A model generated the notes under the pieces. It was not told where the DNA came from. It searched no databases and worked only from the letters and a program-made list of their open reading frames with translations. From Bradyrhizobium sp. (GTDB taxonomy: Bacteria > Pseudomonadota > Alphaproteobacteria > Rhizobiales > Xanthobacteraceae): 64,000 bases of DNA. Numbering within the stretch: the first letter of the stretch is position 1; the number at the start of each line of letters is the position of its first letter. Below are positions 8,447 through 16,164 of this stretch, piece by piece. Position numbers and translations under genes: made by a program. The DNA lies in the NCBI RefSeq assembly GCF_022844465.1, contig NZ_JALHLP010000003.1:124001-188000 (forward strand), written 5' to 3'.

Positions 8447-9247
8447 CTATTTGCCCTTCCAAATCGGCGCACGCTTGTTGAGAAACGCATCCATTCCCTC
8501 GCGGAAATCCTCGCTCATATAGGCGCGCAGGATCAAATCCTCGCCCTCGTCGCGCGTCAACGTCCGCCGAATACGCCGCACCGCTTCCTTAGTGACTTCT
8601 AGCGTTATCGGGGCATTTCCGGCAACGAGCTTGGCGGTTTCTTCGGCCCTGCGCTGCAAGGTCGTGAGGTCGGGCACGACTTCATTAAGAAGCCCCAGCG
8701 CCAGCGCTTCGGGTGCCTCGACGAGCCGCGCCTTGAAGATCAGGTCCTTGGTCCGCGCCGGGCCGATCAGCGAAACCAGCCTGGAAATGTTGGACATCGA
8801 CAGACAATTGCCGAGCGTGCGCGCAATCGGGAATCCGATCCGCGTTGACTCCGTGCCGATACGGATGTCGCAGCAGGCTGCGATTCCAGCGCCGCCGCCG
8901 GTGCAGGCGCCGGCGATGGCCGCAATCGTCGGCACCCGGCAAGCCTCCAGCGCGCCAAGCACCCGATCGATCCGCGATTCGTAGTCGAGCGCGTCCTGCG
9001 CGGATTTGAAGGCGCGGAACTGTGAAATATCCGTGCCCGACGCGAACGCCTTGTCGCCCGCGCCGGTCAGGATCATCGCCTTGATCGAGCGGTCGCCGTT
9101 GACGGCCTCGCAGATCGCCGCCATCTGCTCGTACATGGCGAAGGTCAGAGCGTTGCGCGCCTGCGGACGGTTGAACGTCAGCCGGGCGATGCCGTCCTCG
9201 ACGGAATAGATCAGGTCTTCGGTGGCAACTACCGGAGCGTTCATCAC
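8447..9247 (-). CDS. Enoyl-CoA hydratase/isomerase (crotonase) family protein
   Basis: A 266-residue crotonase-fold protein. FNRPQARNALTF and the oxyanion-hole segment TGAGDKAFASGTDIS (ASGTD) bind CoA thioesters, and ACTGGGAGIAACCDIR is the second oxyanion-hole strand. Both glutamates that catalyse hydration in classical enoyl-CoA hydratases appear replaced: Gly follows GGGA, and the later loop reads FPIARTLG. Isomerase, hydrolase or racemase-type chemistry is therefore as likely as hydration. It ends a minus-strand run that begins with the transporter and aminotransferase genes, with a 34-nt gap to the upstream aminotransferase. The start is one of two tandem ATG codons. Confidence 0.85.
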   Translation of the reverse strand: MMNAPVVATEDLIYSVEDGIARLTFNRPQARNALTFAMYEQMAAICEAVNGDRSIKAMILTGAGDKAFASGTDISQFRAFKSAQDALDYESRIDRVLGALEACRVPTIAAIAGACTGGGAGIAACCDIRIGTESTRIGFPIARTLGNCLSMSNISRLVSLIGPARTKDLIFKARLVEAPEALALGLLNEVVPDLTTLQRRAEETAKLVAGNAPITLEVTKEAVRRIRRTLTRDEGEDLILRAYMSEDFREGMDAFLNKRAPIWKGK

Positions 9248-9281
9248 AGCTCTTTCTGTTCTTGTTTTGGGTCGAACGAAC

Positions 9282-10481
9282 TCAGGCTACAGCGGACTTG
9301 GGCATCGGCACGATATCGCGTCCCTTCAGAACTTCCATCGCCGCCAGCACGCCCCCGCCGCGATGCGGCACCTTGGCGAGATCGAGCCCCATCTCGACAC
9401 CGGACAGCGTGCCCATCAACATGAGATCGTTAAAGTGTCCGATATGGCCGATCCTGAACACCCTGCCCTTGATCTTGTTCAGGCCCGTTCCTAGCGACAT
9501 GTCGAAGTTTTCCAGCACGACCTTCCGGAAATTGTCGGCGTCATGGCCTTCCGGCATCACAACGCCGGTCAGCGCGGGCGAATGCGCGCCCTGTTCCTGA
9601 CATTGTGTTTCCAGCCCCCACACCTTGACGGCCGCGCGCGTTGCGGCGCTATGACGCTTGTGCCGGGCGAAGACGTTCTCCAGCCCTTCTTCCTCGAGCA
9701 TCTTGACCGCTTCGCGCAAACCGAACAGGAGGTTGGTCGCGGGAGTGTAGGGCCAGGTGCCGGCCTTGTTGATCGCGATGACTTCCTGCCAGTCCCAATA
9801 GGAGCGCATGGCGGGGTTCGCCTTGGCCACCGCCAGCGCTTTTTCCGAAACCGCGTTGAAGCCGAGGCCGGGCGGCAGCATCAACCCCTTCTGCGATCCG
9901 GCCACCGACACGTCGATGCCCCAGGCATCATGCTCGTATTCGAGCGATCCGAGGCCGGAGATGGTATCGACCATCAGCAGCGCGGGATGGTTGACACGGT
10001 CGAGAATCTTGCGGGTTTCGAGCGGATGAGTGACGCAACCGGTCGAGGTCTCGTTATGCACGATCATGACCGCCTTGATCTTGTGCTGGCGATCGGCGGC
10101 AAGACGTGCCTCGATCTGCTCAAGGTCGGCGCCGTGGCGCCAGTCGCCGGGTAGGAAATCGACGTCGAGCTTGAATTTTTCGGCGATGCCGTGCCACAGC
10201 ACGGCGAACTGCCCGGTCTCCGCCATCAGCACCTTGTCACCGGGCTGCAGTGTATTGACGATCGCCGCTTCCCAGGCGCCGGTACCGGATGAGGGATAGA
10301 TGATCACCGGTTGCCGGGTGCGGAACACCCGTTGCATGGCCGAAAGCACCGCGTGTCCGATCTCGGCGAATTCAGGGCCCCGGTGGTCCATGGTCGGCAT
10401 GTCCATGGCGCGCAGCACCCGGTCTGGCACGTTGGTCGGGCCCGGAATCTGCAGAAAATGCCTCCCAGTATGCACGGTCAT
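9282..10481 (-). CDS. Serine-glyoxylate-type aminotransferase (class V, PLP), copy 1
   Basis: A 399-residue class V PLP enzyme. GRHFLQIPGPTNVP at the N-terminus, SSGTGAWEAA (65-73) for phosphate binding, and SQKG with Lys198 as the Schiff-base lysine are seen. The fold type exchanges amino groups between serine, alanine or aspartate and glyoxylate in the cytosol. A second paralogue lies at 14.0-15.2 kb on the same strand, with tctC, tctB and tctA in between. The neighbourhood, with a glycolate/lactate-type dehydrogenase and GlcG, favours a glyoxylate acceptor. The donor amino acid cannot be read from sequence. An aspartate-glyoxylate enzyme of the beta-hydroxyaspartate cycle was considered, but its partner genes are absent. 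Confidence 0.88.
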   Translation of the reverse strand: MTVHTGRHFLQIPGPTNVPDRVLRAMDMPTMDHRGPEFAEIGHAVLSAMQRVFRTRQPVIIYPSSGTGAWEAAIVNTLQPGDKVLMAETGQFAVLWHGIAEKFKLDVDFLPGDWRHGADLEQIEARLAADRQHKIKAVMIVHNETSTGCVTHPLETRKILDRVNHPALLMVDTISGLGSLEYEHDAWGIDVSVAGSQKGLMLPPGLGFNAVSEKALAVAKANPAMRSYWDWQEVIAINKAGTWPYTPATNLLFGLREAVKMLEEEGLENVFARHKRHSAATRAAVKVWGLETQCQEQGAHSPALTGVVMPEGHDADNFRKVVLENFDMSLGTGLNKIKGRVFRIGHIGHFNDLMLMGTLSGVEMGLDLAKVPHRGGGVLAAMEVLKGRDIVPMPKSAVA

Positions 10482-10654
10482 AGGCGTCCTTCCCCGGTAT
10501 TCCCTGGTTTCGCGATCGGTCGAATATCACTATTTGGCAGGCTTGTCCCCCCGCCCCGCGAATGTCGCCAACGCATGGCAAGCGGGGCTCCGCCTCGCCG
10601 GGGAGGCAGGATCGGAGCGCGGTGCGGGCGATTCAATGGGTATCAGGACAGAAG

Positions 10655-10686
10655 AGTCCTCAGAGCCCGTTTGGGCTCCAAGGACT
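10655..10686. repeat. Interrupted inverted repeat downstream of tctA
   Basis: AGTCC and AGCCC on the left pair with GGGCT and GGACT on the right around a short loop. It lies about 45 nt beyond the tctA stop in the 250-bp space before the aminotransferase start. No T-run follows on the minus strand, so it may be a processing or mRNA-stabilising hairpin rather than a terminator. Nothing else is recognised in this gap. Confidence 0.4.
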
Positions 10687-10731
10687 TGTTGCGCGATTCG
10701 TCGAAGCTAGGTGAGTTGGGGGGGCAGCTTG

Positions 10732-12243
10732 TCAGGCTCGCACCGGGCGCAAGAGCCGCCCGACACTGCCGAACGCCCTGTCGATGACGGGCCAGAACAG
10801 TAACGTGATCGCCAGCGTCGTGATCGAGCCGACCAAGCCATTCGACCAGAACACCGTCATTTCGCCGCCAGAACCGATCATCGACAGGCGGAACGCGTCC
10901 TCGGCACGATTCCCAAGTACGAGCGCCAGCGTAAAGGGCGCCAACGGAATGCCGATCTTCTTGAAGACGTAGCCGACCACGCCGAAGCCCAGCATCAGCC
11001 AGATGTCGAACATTGCATTCTGGATTGCATAGGCACCGATCGCGCAGGACACGACGATCATGGGGGCGACGGCGGCAAACGGCACCCGCAGGATGGAGGC
11101 GAAGATCGGCACCGTCGTCAGCACCAGCACGAGGCCTACGACGTTGCCCAGATACATCGAGGCAATCAGCCCCCAGACGAAATCCTTGTGCTCGACGAAT
11201 AGCAGCGGACCCGGATTGAGGCCCCATACCATCAGCCCACCGAGCAGGATAGCCGCCGTGCCGGAACCGGGAATGCCGAGCGCCAGCATCGGCAGCAGCG
11301 CAGCGGTGCCCGAGGCATGCGCCGCGGTTTCCGGCGCGAACACACCCTCGATGCGACCTTTGCCGAAACTCTCCCGGTCCTTGGAAAAGCGCTTGGCGAG
11401 GTTGTAGCCCATGAAGGAGGCGGCAATGGCGCCGCCCGGGGTGATCCCGAGCCAGCATCCGACGAACGAGGAGCGCAGCAGCGTCACCCAGTATTTCGGC
11501 AAGTCTCGCCAGACCGACCATACCACGCGCAACGAAATGCTGGCGGCGTGACCGCGCAGCGCCAGGCGCTCTTCCATGGTCAACAGGATTTCGCTGATGC
11601 CGAACAGGCCGATGACAGCGACCAGGAAGTTAACGCCGCGCAGCAATTCGCCGGAGCCGAAGGTCATGCGCAACTGACCTGAAACGGTGTCCATACCGAC
11701 GCCGGCCAGCAATAGGCCGAGCGACATCGAAATCACCGTCTTGTGCTTGGCTTCGCGACCGAGTCCGACAAAGGAGCAGAAGGTGAGCAGATAGACTGCA
11801 AAGAACTCGGGCGGCCCAAACTTCAATGCAAACGACGATATCATCGGAGCCAGGAACGTAATCATCACGACCGCAACAAGCGAGCCGATAAACGACGAGG
11901 TGAAGGCTGCAGTCAGCGCTTCCGCGGCCCTGCCCTGCTGCGCCATCGGATAACCGTCGAAGGTGGTTGCCACCGACCAGGCCTCGCCGGGAATGTTGAA
12001 CAGGATCGAGGTGATGGCGCCGCCGAACAGCGCCCCCCAATAGATGCAAGACAGCATTACGATCGCCGATGTCGGATCCATGGTGAACGTCAACGGCAGC
12101 AGGATCGCCACGCCGTTGGGGCCGCCAAGGCCGGGCAGCACGCCTACGAAAATGCCGAGCACCAGCCCGACCATCATCAGCGTCAGTATTTTCCAGCTCA
12201 TCAGAACCGAAAAACCCTGCAAGAGGAGACCGAGCGCTTCCAT
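10732..12243 (-). CDS. tctA: Tripartite tricarboxylate transporter large permease (TctA family)
   Basis: A 503-residue, very hydrophobic protein with about 10-12 predicted transmembrane segments. GVLPGLGGPNGVAILLPLTF near residue 45 and CIYWGALFGGAITSILFNIPG are the conserved TctA signature loops; ITPGGAIAASFMGY marks the second half. It is the ion-coupled channel subunit in the inner membrane. ATG 12243 is chosen over a farther upstream start because it lies 10 nt after tctB and begins at the usual TctA N-terminus. It is third in the minus-strand order tctC-tctB-tctA. The substrate carboxylate is unknown. Confidence 0.93.
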   Translation of the reverse strand: MEALGLLLQGFSVLMSWKILTLMMVGLVLGIFVGVLPGLGGPNGVAILLPLTFTMDPTSAIVMLSCIYWGALFGGAITSILFNIPGEAWSVATTFDGYPMAQQGRAAEALTAAFTSSFIGSLVAVVMITFLAPMISSFALKFGPPEFFAVYLLTFCSFVGLGREAKHKTVISMSLGLLLAGVGMDTVSGQLRMTFGSGELLRGVNFLVAVIGLFGISEILLTMEERLALRGHAASISLRVVWSVWRDLPKYWVTLLRSSFVGCWLGITPGGAIAASFMGYNLAKRFSKDRESFGKGRIEGVFAPETAAHASGTAALLPMLALGIPGSGTAAILLGGLMVWGLNPGPLLFVEHKDFVWGLIASMYLGNVVGLVLVLTTVPIFASILRVPFAAVAPMIVVSCAIGAYAIQNAMFDIWLMLGFGVVGYVFKKIGIPLAPFTLALVLGNRAEDAFRLSMIGSGGEMTVFWSNGLVGSITTLAITLLFWPVIDRAFGSVGRLLRPVRA

Positions 12244-12253
12244 GGCTTTATTC

Positions 12254-12796
12254 CTACCGGCCGAGCGCCGATTCGAGCGGCCCTTTAGGCATGATGACAT
12301 CGAACGCGACATCGAAGGTCACAAACATGATCGCGGTGAACACGAATGCGGTGAGCAGCGATTTCCACAACGTGATCTTACCGACCAGCCGCATGAAGGC
12401 GACGATCAGCAGAAGACTCGCGACATAAATGCCGAGATACTGCACACCAAGGCAGAACAGCAGCGTCGGCGCAAACACCAGCATGACGCGGCGAAGCTGA
12501 GCCCGCGTTACGAAGACTTGCGCAACTCCGTCGCGCGCCTGGTATGCGATGATGAGACCATAGAGGCTGGCGCCACCCAGGATCACCGACAGATAGAATG
12601 GGAAATAACCGGCCTGCGGACCGGTCGATTCCCAGCCAGCACCGGTGCGCCAGTTGTCGAAACCAAGCAATACTGCCAAGGCCAGCAGAAGCAACGAGAC
12701 CGCCACTTCGACGGTCCCACTGCTCACGACCGCCGGTGATTCGGACTCAGGGGCGGTCGGATCATCGACGACAATCTCGATATCGGCTTTGGACAT
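12254..12796 (-). CDS. tctB: Tripartite tricarboxylate transporter small permease (TctB family)
   Basis: A 180-residue protein with a hydrophilic N-terminus of about 28 residues, rich in Glu and Asp, then four hydrophobic segments (about 30-48, 68-86, 105-130 and 145-170). GYFPFYLSVILGG is the typical TctB motif after the first loop. It is the accessory membrane subunit of the TctABC importer. It lies 79 nt after tctC copy 2 and 10 nt before tctA. The domain order and gene spacing are those of a complete three-component transporter. Confidence 0.88.
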   Translation of the reverse strand: MSKADIEIVVDDPTAPESESPAVVSSGTVEVAVSLLLLALAVLLGFDNWRTGAGWESTGPQAGYFPFYLSVILGGASLYGLIIAYQARDGVAQVFVTRAQLRRVMLVFAPTLLFCLGVQYLGIYVASLLLIVAFMRLVGKITLWKSLLTAFVFTAIMFVTFDVAFDVIMPKGPLESALGR

Positions 12797-12875
12797 GGGT
12801 TCTTGCCTGGCAAAACACTGGGGGCGTGCGCGTTTCCGGATCGCTCGGAATACGATCTACGGCAGACTGTTACTT

Positions 12876-13862
12876 TTACTTTGCGACAAAGTCCGCCTCG
12901 ATCATCAGCGCCTTGTTCAACGCATCGTCCTCCTCGAGGAATTTCATCATTTCCCGCCCCTTCAGAAACACAGGCTTGAGCGCCTGCTTCTCCATGTATT
13001 CCTTGTATTCGGTGGTCCGCGTCACCTTCTCAAACAGGTCGAGATAGAAAGCGGCCTGTTCTGCAGTGACCTTGCCGGGCAGAAACATGGCGCGCAACAT
13101 CAAGTACTGGACATCAAGGCCTTCCTCCTTGCAAGTCGGGATGTCGTGCCAGGACTGTGTTTCAGTGACGTTGTTCTTGTAGGCGATCCGCTCCTTGTCG
13201 AACACGCAAAGCGCGCGAACCTGGCCGGCGCGCCATACTTCGAGATTCTCGGACGGATTGTTCACGTTGGCTTCGGTGTGATTGCCGACCAGCTGCGTCG
13301 CAGCCTCGCCACCTGATTTGTAGGGCAGGTAGGAGAATTTAGCCCCGGTGCGTTTTTCCATGAACACGGTGAGCACGTGATCTTCACGCTTGGATCCGGT
13401 TCCGCCCATCTTGAAAGGCGTCGGTGAGGCCTTTGCCGCGGAAATGAAGTCCTTGACCGATTTCGGGCCGGCGGCGTTGGTCCATAGTACGAATTGATCC
13501 ATCGCCACGACGGCGACCGGCGTCAGGTCGCGCCAGTTGAACGGGATCTTGGCGGACAAGGGCAGCATGTAGATCAGCGAGTATGCAATCAGCACCTTGT
13601 TGGGGTCGCCTTCGCTGGACTTCATGTAGATCAGCGCTTCGGCGCCGGAGGCCCCGCCCTTCAGCGAAACCACGAGCGGTTGCTTCATCAGATTGTTTTT
13701 CTGAACGGCTGCTTGCATCATGCGCGCCATTTGATCTGAGGCGCCACCTGCGCCCGCAGCAACTACAATCTCGACCGGCTTGGTCGGCTCCCACGCGATC
13801 GCTGGCGCGCTCGCCACGACAGCAGCAGTCAAGAATGCGATCCCTCGCGATACCCTAGGCAT
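12876..13862 (-). CDS. tctC: Tripartite tricarboxylate transporter substrate-binding protein (TctC/Bug family), copy 2
   Basis: A 328-residue periplasmic binding protein with a signal peptide of about 22 residues ending APAIA, then [11 protein letters not shown] and [14 protein letters not shown]. It differs from copy 1 at 6.7 kb at only a minority of positions (for example TPF for APF, and VFLKGREMM for IFLTGKDML). The start at 13862 follows GGGAGAGA. It heads the tctC-tctB-tctA run, so it is the likely primary receptor. The C-terminal ends of both copies (ADFVAK and AGFVAK) match in place, so neither is truncated. Confidence 0.92.
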   Translation of the reverse strand: MPRVSRGIAFLTAAVVASAPAIAWEPTKPVEIVVAAGAGGASDQMARMMQAAVQKNNLMKQPLVVSLKGGASGAEALIYMKSSEGDPNKVLIAYSLIYMLPLSAKIPFNWRDLTPVAVVAMDQFVLWTNAAGPKSVKDFISAAKASPTPFKMGGTGSKREDHVLTVFMEKRTGAKFSYLPYKSGGEAATQLVGNHTEANVNNPSENLEVWRAGQVRALCVFDKERIAYKNNVTETQSWHDIPTCKEEGLDVQYLMLRAMFLPGKVTAEQAAFYLDLFEKVTRTTEYKEYMEKQALKPVFLKGREMMKFLEEDDALNKALMIEADFVAK

Positions 13863-13985
13863 ATGTTCTCTCCCTCTGGCTCTGGCCGGGTATTGCCCCC
13901 GGCACTATCTCTGATCGTGATCTTGGTTCTAGAAATCTAGTCTCCGTGAAAACAGCCGGGCTTCGTGAGGTCATTCAGCCCGGAA

Positions 13986-15194
13986 TCAGGCGCCGATGAT
14001 CTTCAGGTGAGACGGGTGATTGGCCTTCGTTCTTCCTTCGAGATACGTCATGGCGACCGCCACCCCGCCGGCGCGATAAGGAACGCCCGCGATCGACAAT
14101 CCCATCTCCACGCCGGTCAGCGCACCCAGCAGGGTGAGTTCGTTGCACTCGCCGAGGTGCCCGATCCGAAAAACCTTGCCAGCAAGCTTGGTCAGTCCGG
14201 AGCCCAGCGACATATTGTAGTTTTCGAGCACTATCTTTCGAAACTTGTCTGCGTCGTGCCCTGGCGGCATCAAGACGGCGGTAAGCACCGGGGAGTATTC
14301 GGCTGGTTCGACGCAAAGGACCTCGAGGCCCCAATGCGTGACCGCCGCGCGGGTCGCGGCAGCCAACCGCTCATGGCGGGCAAATACCGCGTCCAGTCCC
14401 TCTTCCAGCAGCATCGCGATCGCTTCGCGAAGTCCATAAAGGAGATTGGTAGCAGGCGTGTAGGGAAAAAAGCCGCTTGCATTTGGCTTCAACATTTCCT
14501 CCCAGTCCCAATAGGACCGGGGCATCTTGTTTGACTTCGCGGCCGCGCGGGCCTTGTCCGAGATCGCGTTGAATCCAAGCCCTGGAGGGAGCATGAATCC
14601 TTTCTGCGAACAGCTCACCGTGACGTCTACCCTCCACTCGTCATGCCGATAATCGACCGAGCCGAGGGAAGAAATCGTGTCGACCAGAAGTAAGGCGGGG
14701 TGGCCGGCCCGGTCCATGGCCTTGCGAATATCGCCGATCCTGCTCGTGACGCCGGTCGAGGTCTCGTTGTGAACGACCATGACGGCCTTGATCGAGTGGG
14801 AGGAGTCTCGCGCCAGCCGGTCCTCTATCGCGGACGGGTCCGCGCCGCGGCGCCAGTCGCCGGGCAAAAAGTCCACATCAATTCCCCATCGCGCAGCCAT
14901 CTGACGCCACAGCGTGGCAAAGTGCCCGGTCTCGACCATCAGGACCCTGTCACCTGGCGACAGCGTGTTGACGATCGCAGCCTCCCAGGCACCGGTTCCA
15001 GAAGAGGGAAAGATGATGACCGGCCCCGTCGTCTTGAAGATTTCTTGGCAGCCACCAAGGACGGCCCGCCCGAGCTCGGCAAATTCCTGGCTGCGGTGGT
15101 CCATGACAGGCATATCCATGGCCCGGAGGACGCGATCAGGCACCGGGCTTGGGCCTGGAATCTGCAGGAAGTGGCGCCCCTGATACTCGGTCAT
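13986..15194 (-). CDS. Serine-glyoxylate-type aminotransferase (class V, PLP), copy 2
   Basis: A 402-residue class V aminotransferase, first gene of the minus-strand transporter run and divergent from the GntR regulator. It shares GRHFLQIPGP, SSGTGAWEAA and SQKG (Lys198) with copy 1 and is clearly homologous over its full length, roughly two thirds identical by eye, which is more diverged than the two TctC copies are. The two enzymes may therefore have different amino donors. It probably acts in the cytosol on glyoxylate. It lies 123 bp upstream of tctC copy 2, and the shared 112-bp region with the GntR gene suggests control by that regulator. Confidence 0.88.
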   Translation of the reverse strand: MTEYQGRHFLQIPGPSPVPDRVLRAMDMPVMDHRSQEFAELGRAVLGGCQEIFKTTGPVIIFPSSGTGAWEAAIVNTLSPGDRVLMVETGHFATLWRQMAARWGIDVDFLPGDWRRGADPSAIEDRLARDSSHSIKAVMVVHNETSTGVTSRIGDIRKAMDRAGHPALLLVDTISSLGSVDYRHDEWRVDVTVSCSQKGFMLPPGLGFNAISDKARAAAKSNKMPRSYWDWEEMLKPNASGFFPYTPATNLLYGLREAIAMLLEEGLDAVFARHERLAAATRAAVTHWGLEVLCVEPAEYSPVLTAVLMPPGHDADKFRKIVLENYNMSLGSGLTKLAGKVFRIGHLGECNELTLLGALTGVEMGLSIAGVPYRAGGVAVAMTYLEGRTKANHPSHLKIIGA

Positions 15195-15268
15195 CGTCTC
15201 CTCCGCTGTTGGCTACTATTATTGCATTCACTTTTTGACCAAACAAGGCATTTATTGAGTTCAATTAC

Positions 15269-15278
15269 TTGTCGACGA
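15269..15278. promoter_or_regulatory. Possible GntR operator (near-palindrome)
   Basis: TTGTCGACGA is a one-mismatch dyad centred on GTCGAC, midway between the divergent aminotransferase and GntR genes. The position is right for autoregulation, but a 10-bp match in a GC-rich genome can arise by chance. The surrounding 60 bp is AT-rich compared with the coding regions, as expected for back-to-back promoters. Confidence 0.25.
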
Positions 15279-15306
15279 TGCTGCGCTCTTTCACTATGTT
15301 GACGGG

Positions 15307-16077
15307 ATGAAACGCGAGATCCCCAACGAAACTGTGTTCCCGGACCACTCAGCGGCGGCGATTTCCGACGCACGCAAGGAGGAATCCTCGCTACATGGCG
15401 AGATCCTGGCGCGGCTACGCGACTACATCGTCGAAGGAAACATTGCCGACGGTGGCCGCATTCCGGAGCGCCAGCTTTGCGCCATGTTCGGTATTTCCCG
15501 AACCCCGTTGCGCGAGGCACTCAAGGTTCTCGCATCGGAAGGATTGGTCGATTTACTGCCAAATCGGGGAGCGCGCGTTCGGCAATTGAGCGCCCGCGAA
15601 TTGGCCGAACTCTTTGATGTCATGGGTGGATTGGAAAGCCTGGCTGGACGCCTGGCCTGCGAAAACATCGAGGAACAGGAGGTCGCGGAGATCGAGCGGC
15701 TGCACTACGAAATGTACGGGTGCTACCTGCATCGCGACATGCAGGGCTACTTCAGGATCAACCAACTCATTCACCAGAAAATCGTCGAGGCGTCCCGAAA
15801 CACCACATTGATGGCAGCCTACGCTAATTTCGCCGGTCGCATTCGCCGCATCCGCTATTCCGCGAATTTCGCTCGCAAACGGGAGCGCTGGGGTGAAGCG
15901 ATGCGGGAGCACGAATTGATCCTGGATGCGTTGCGGCGACGCGCGGGCAGTGAGCTCAGCGACATACTCTTTCAGCACTTACGCAACAAACAGGCAGCCG
16001 CCGTCGAGTACATGGACGAAACTTCTGTGCATACGACGAATCGCGATCAATCCTCGACTTTGAATTCAAAAAAGTAA
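15307..16077 (+). CDS. GntR family transcriptional regulator (FCD/FadR subfamily)
   Basis: A 256-residue repressor-type regulator. A winged helix-turn-helix lies at about 28-90 (IPERQLCAMFGISRTPLREA, then LASEGLVDLLPNRGA), followed by an all-helical FCD ligand domain with the metal-ligand pattern MREHELILDAL. FCD regulators commonly sense carboxylic acids. It is divergent from aminotransferase copy 2 and upstream of the hydroxyacid dehydrogenase, so it probably controls both arms of this locus. The C-terminal 20 residues are polar and probably disordered. The effector is unknown; a 2-hydroxy or 2-oxo acid would suit the neighbours. Confidence 0.9.
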   Translation: MKREIPNETVFPDHSAAAISDARKEESSLHGEILARLRDYIVEGNIADGGRIPERQLCAMFGISRTPLREALKVLASEGLVDLLPNRGARVRQLSARELAELFDVMGGLESLAGRLACENIEEQEVAEIERLHYEMYGCYLHRDMQGYFRINQLIHQKIVEASRNTTLMAAYANFAGRIRRIRYSANFARKRERWGEAMREHELILDALRRRAGSELSDILFQHLRNKQAAAVEYMDETSVHTTNRDQSSTLNSKK

Positions 16078-16164
16078 CACAATCGAAATAGATTGCATTT
16101 TTTTACGTTTGGAACTAGGGAGCACAAGCGCCAGCAAGCAAAAATAGCACAGATGGGGGGCCTG

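Noticed and set aside
9282..15194. Beta-hydroxyaspartate cycle genes
   Set aside because: Only aminotransferases of the right fold are present; the aldolase, dehydratase and iminosuccinate reductase partners are missing.
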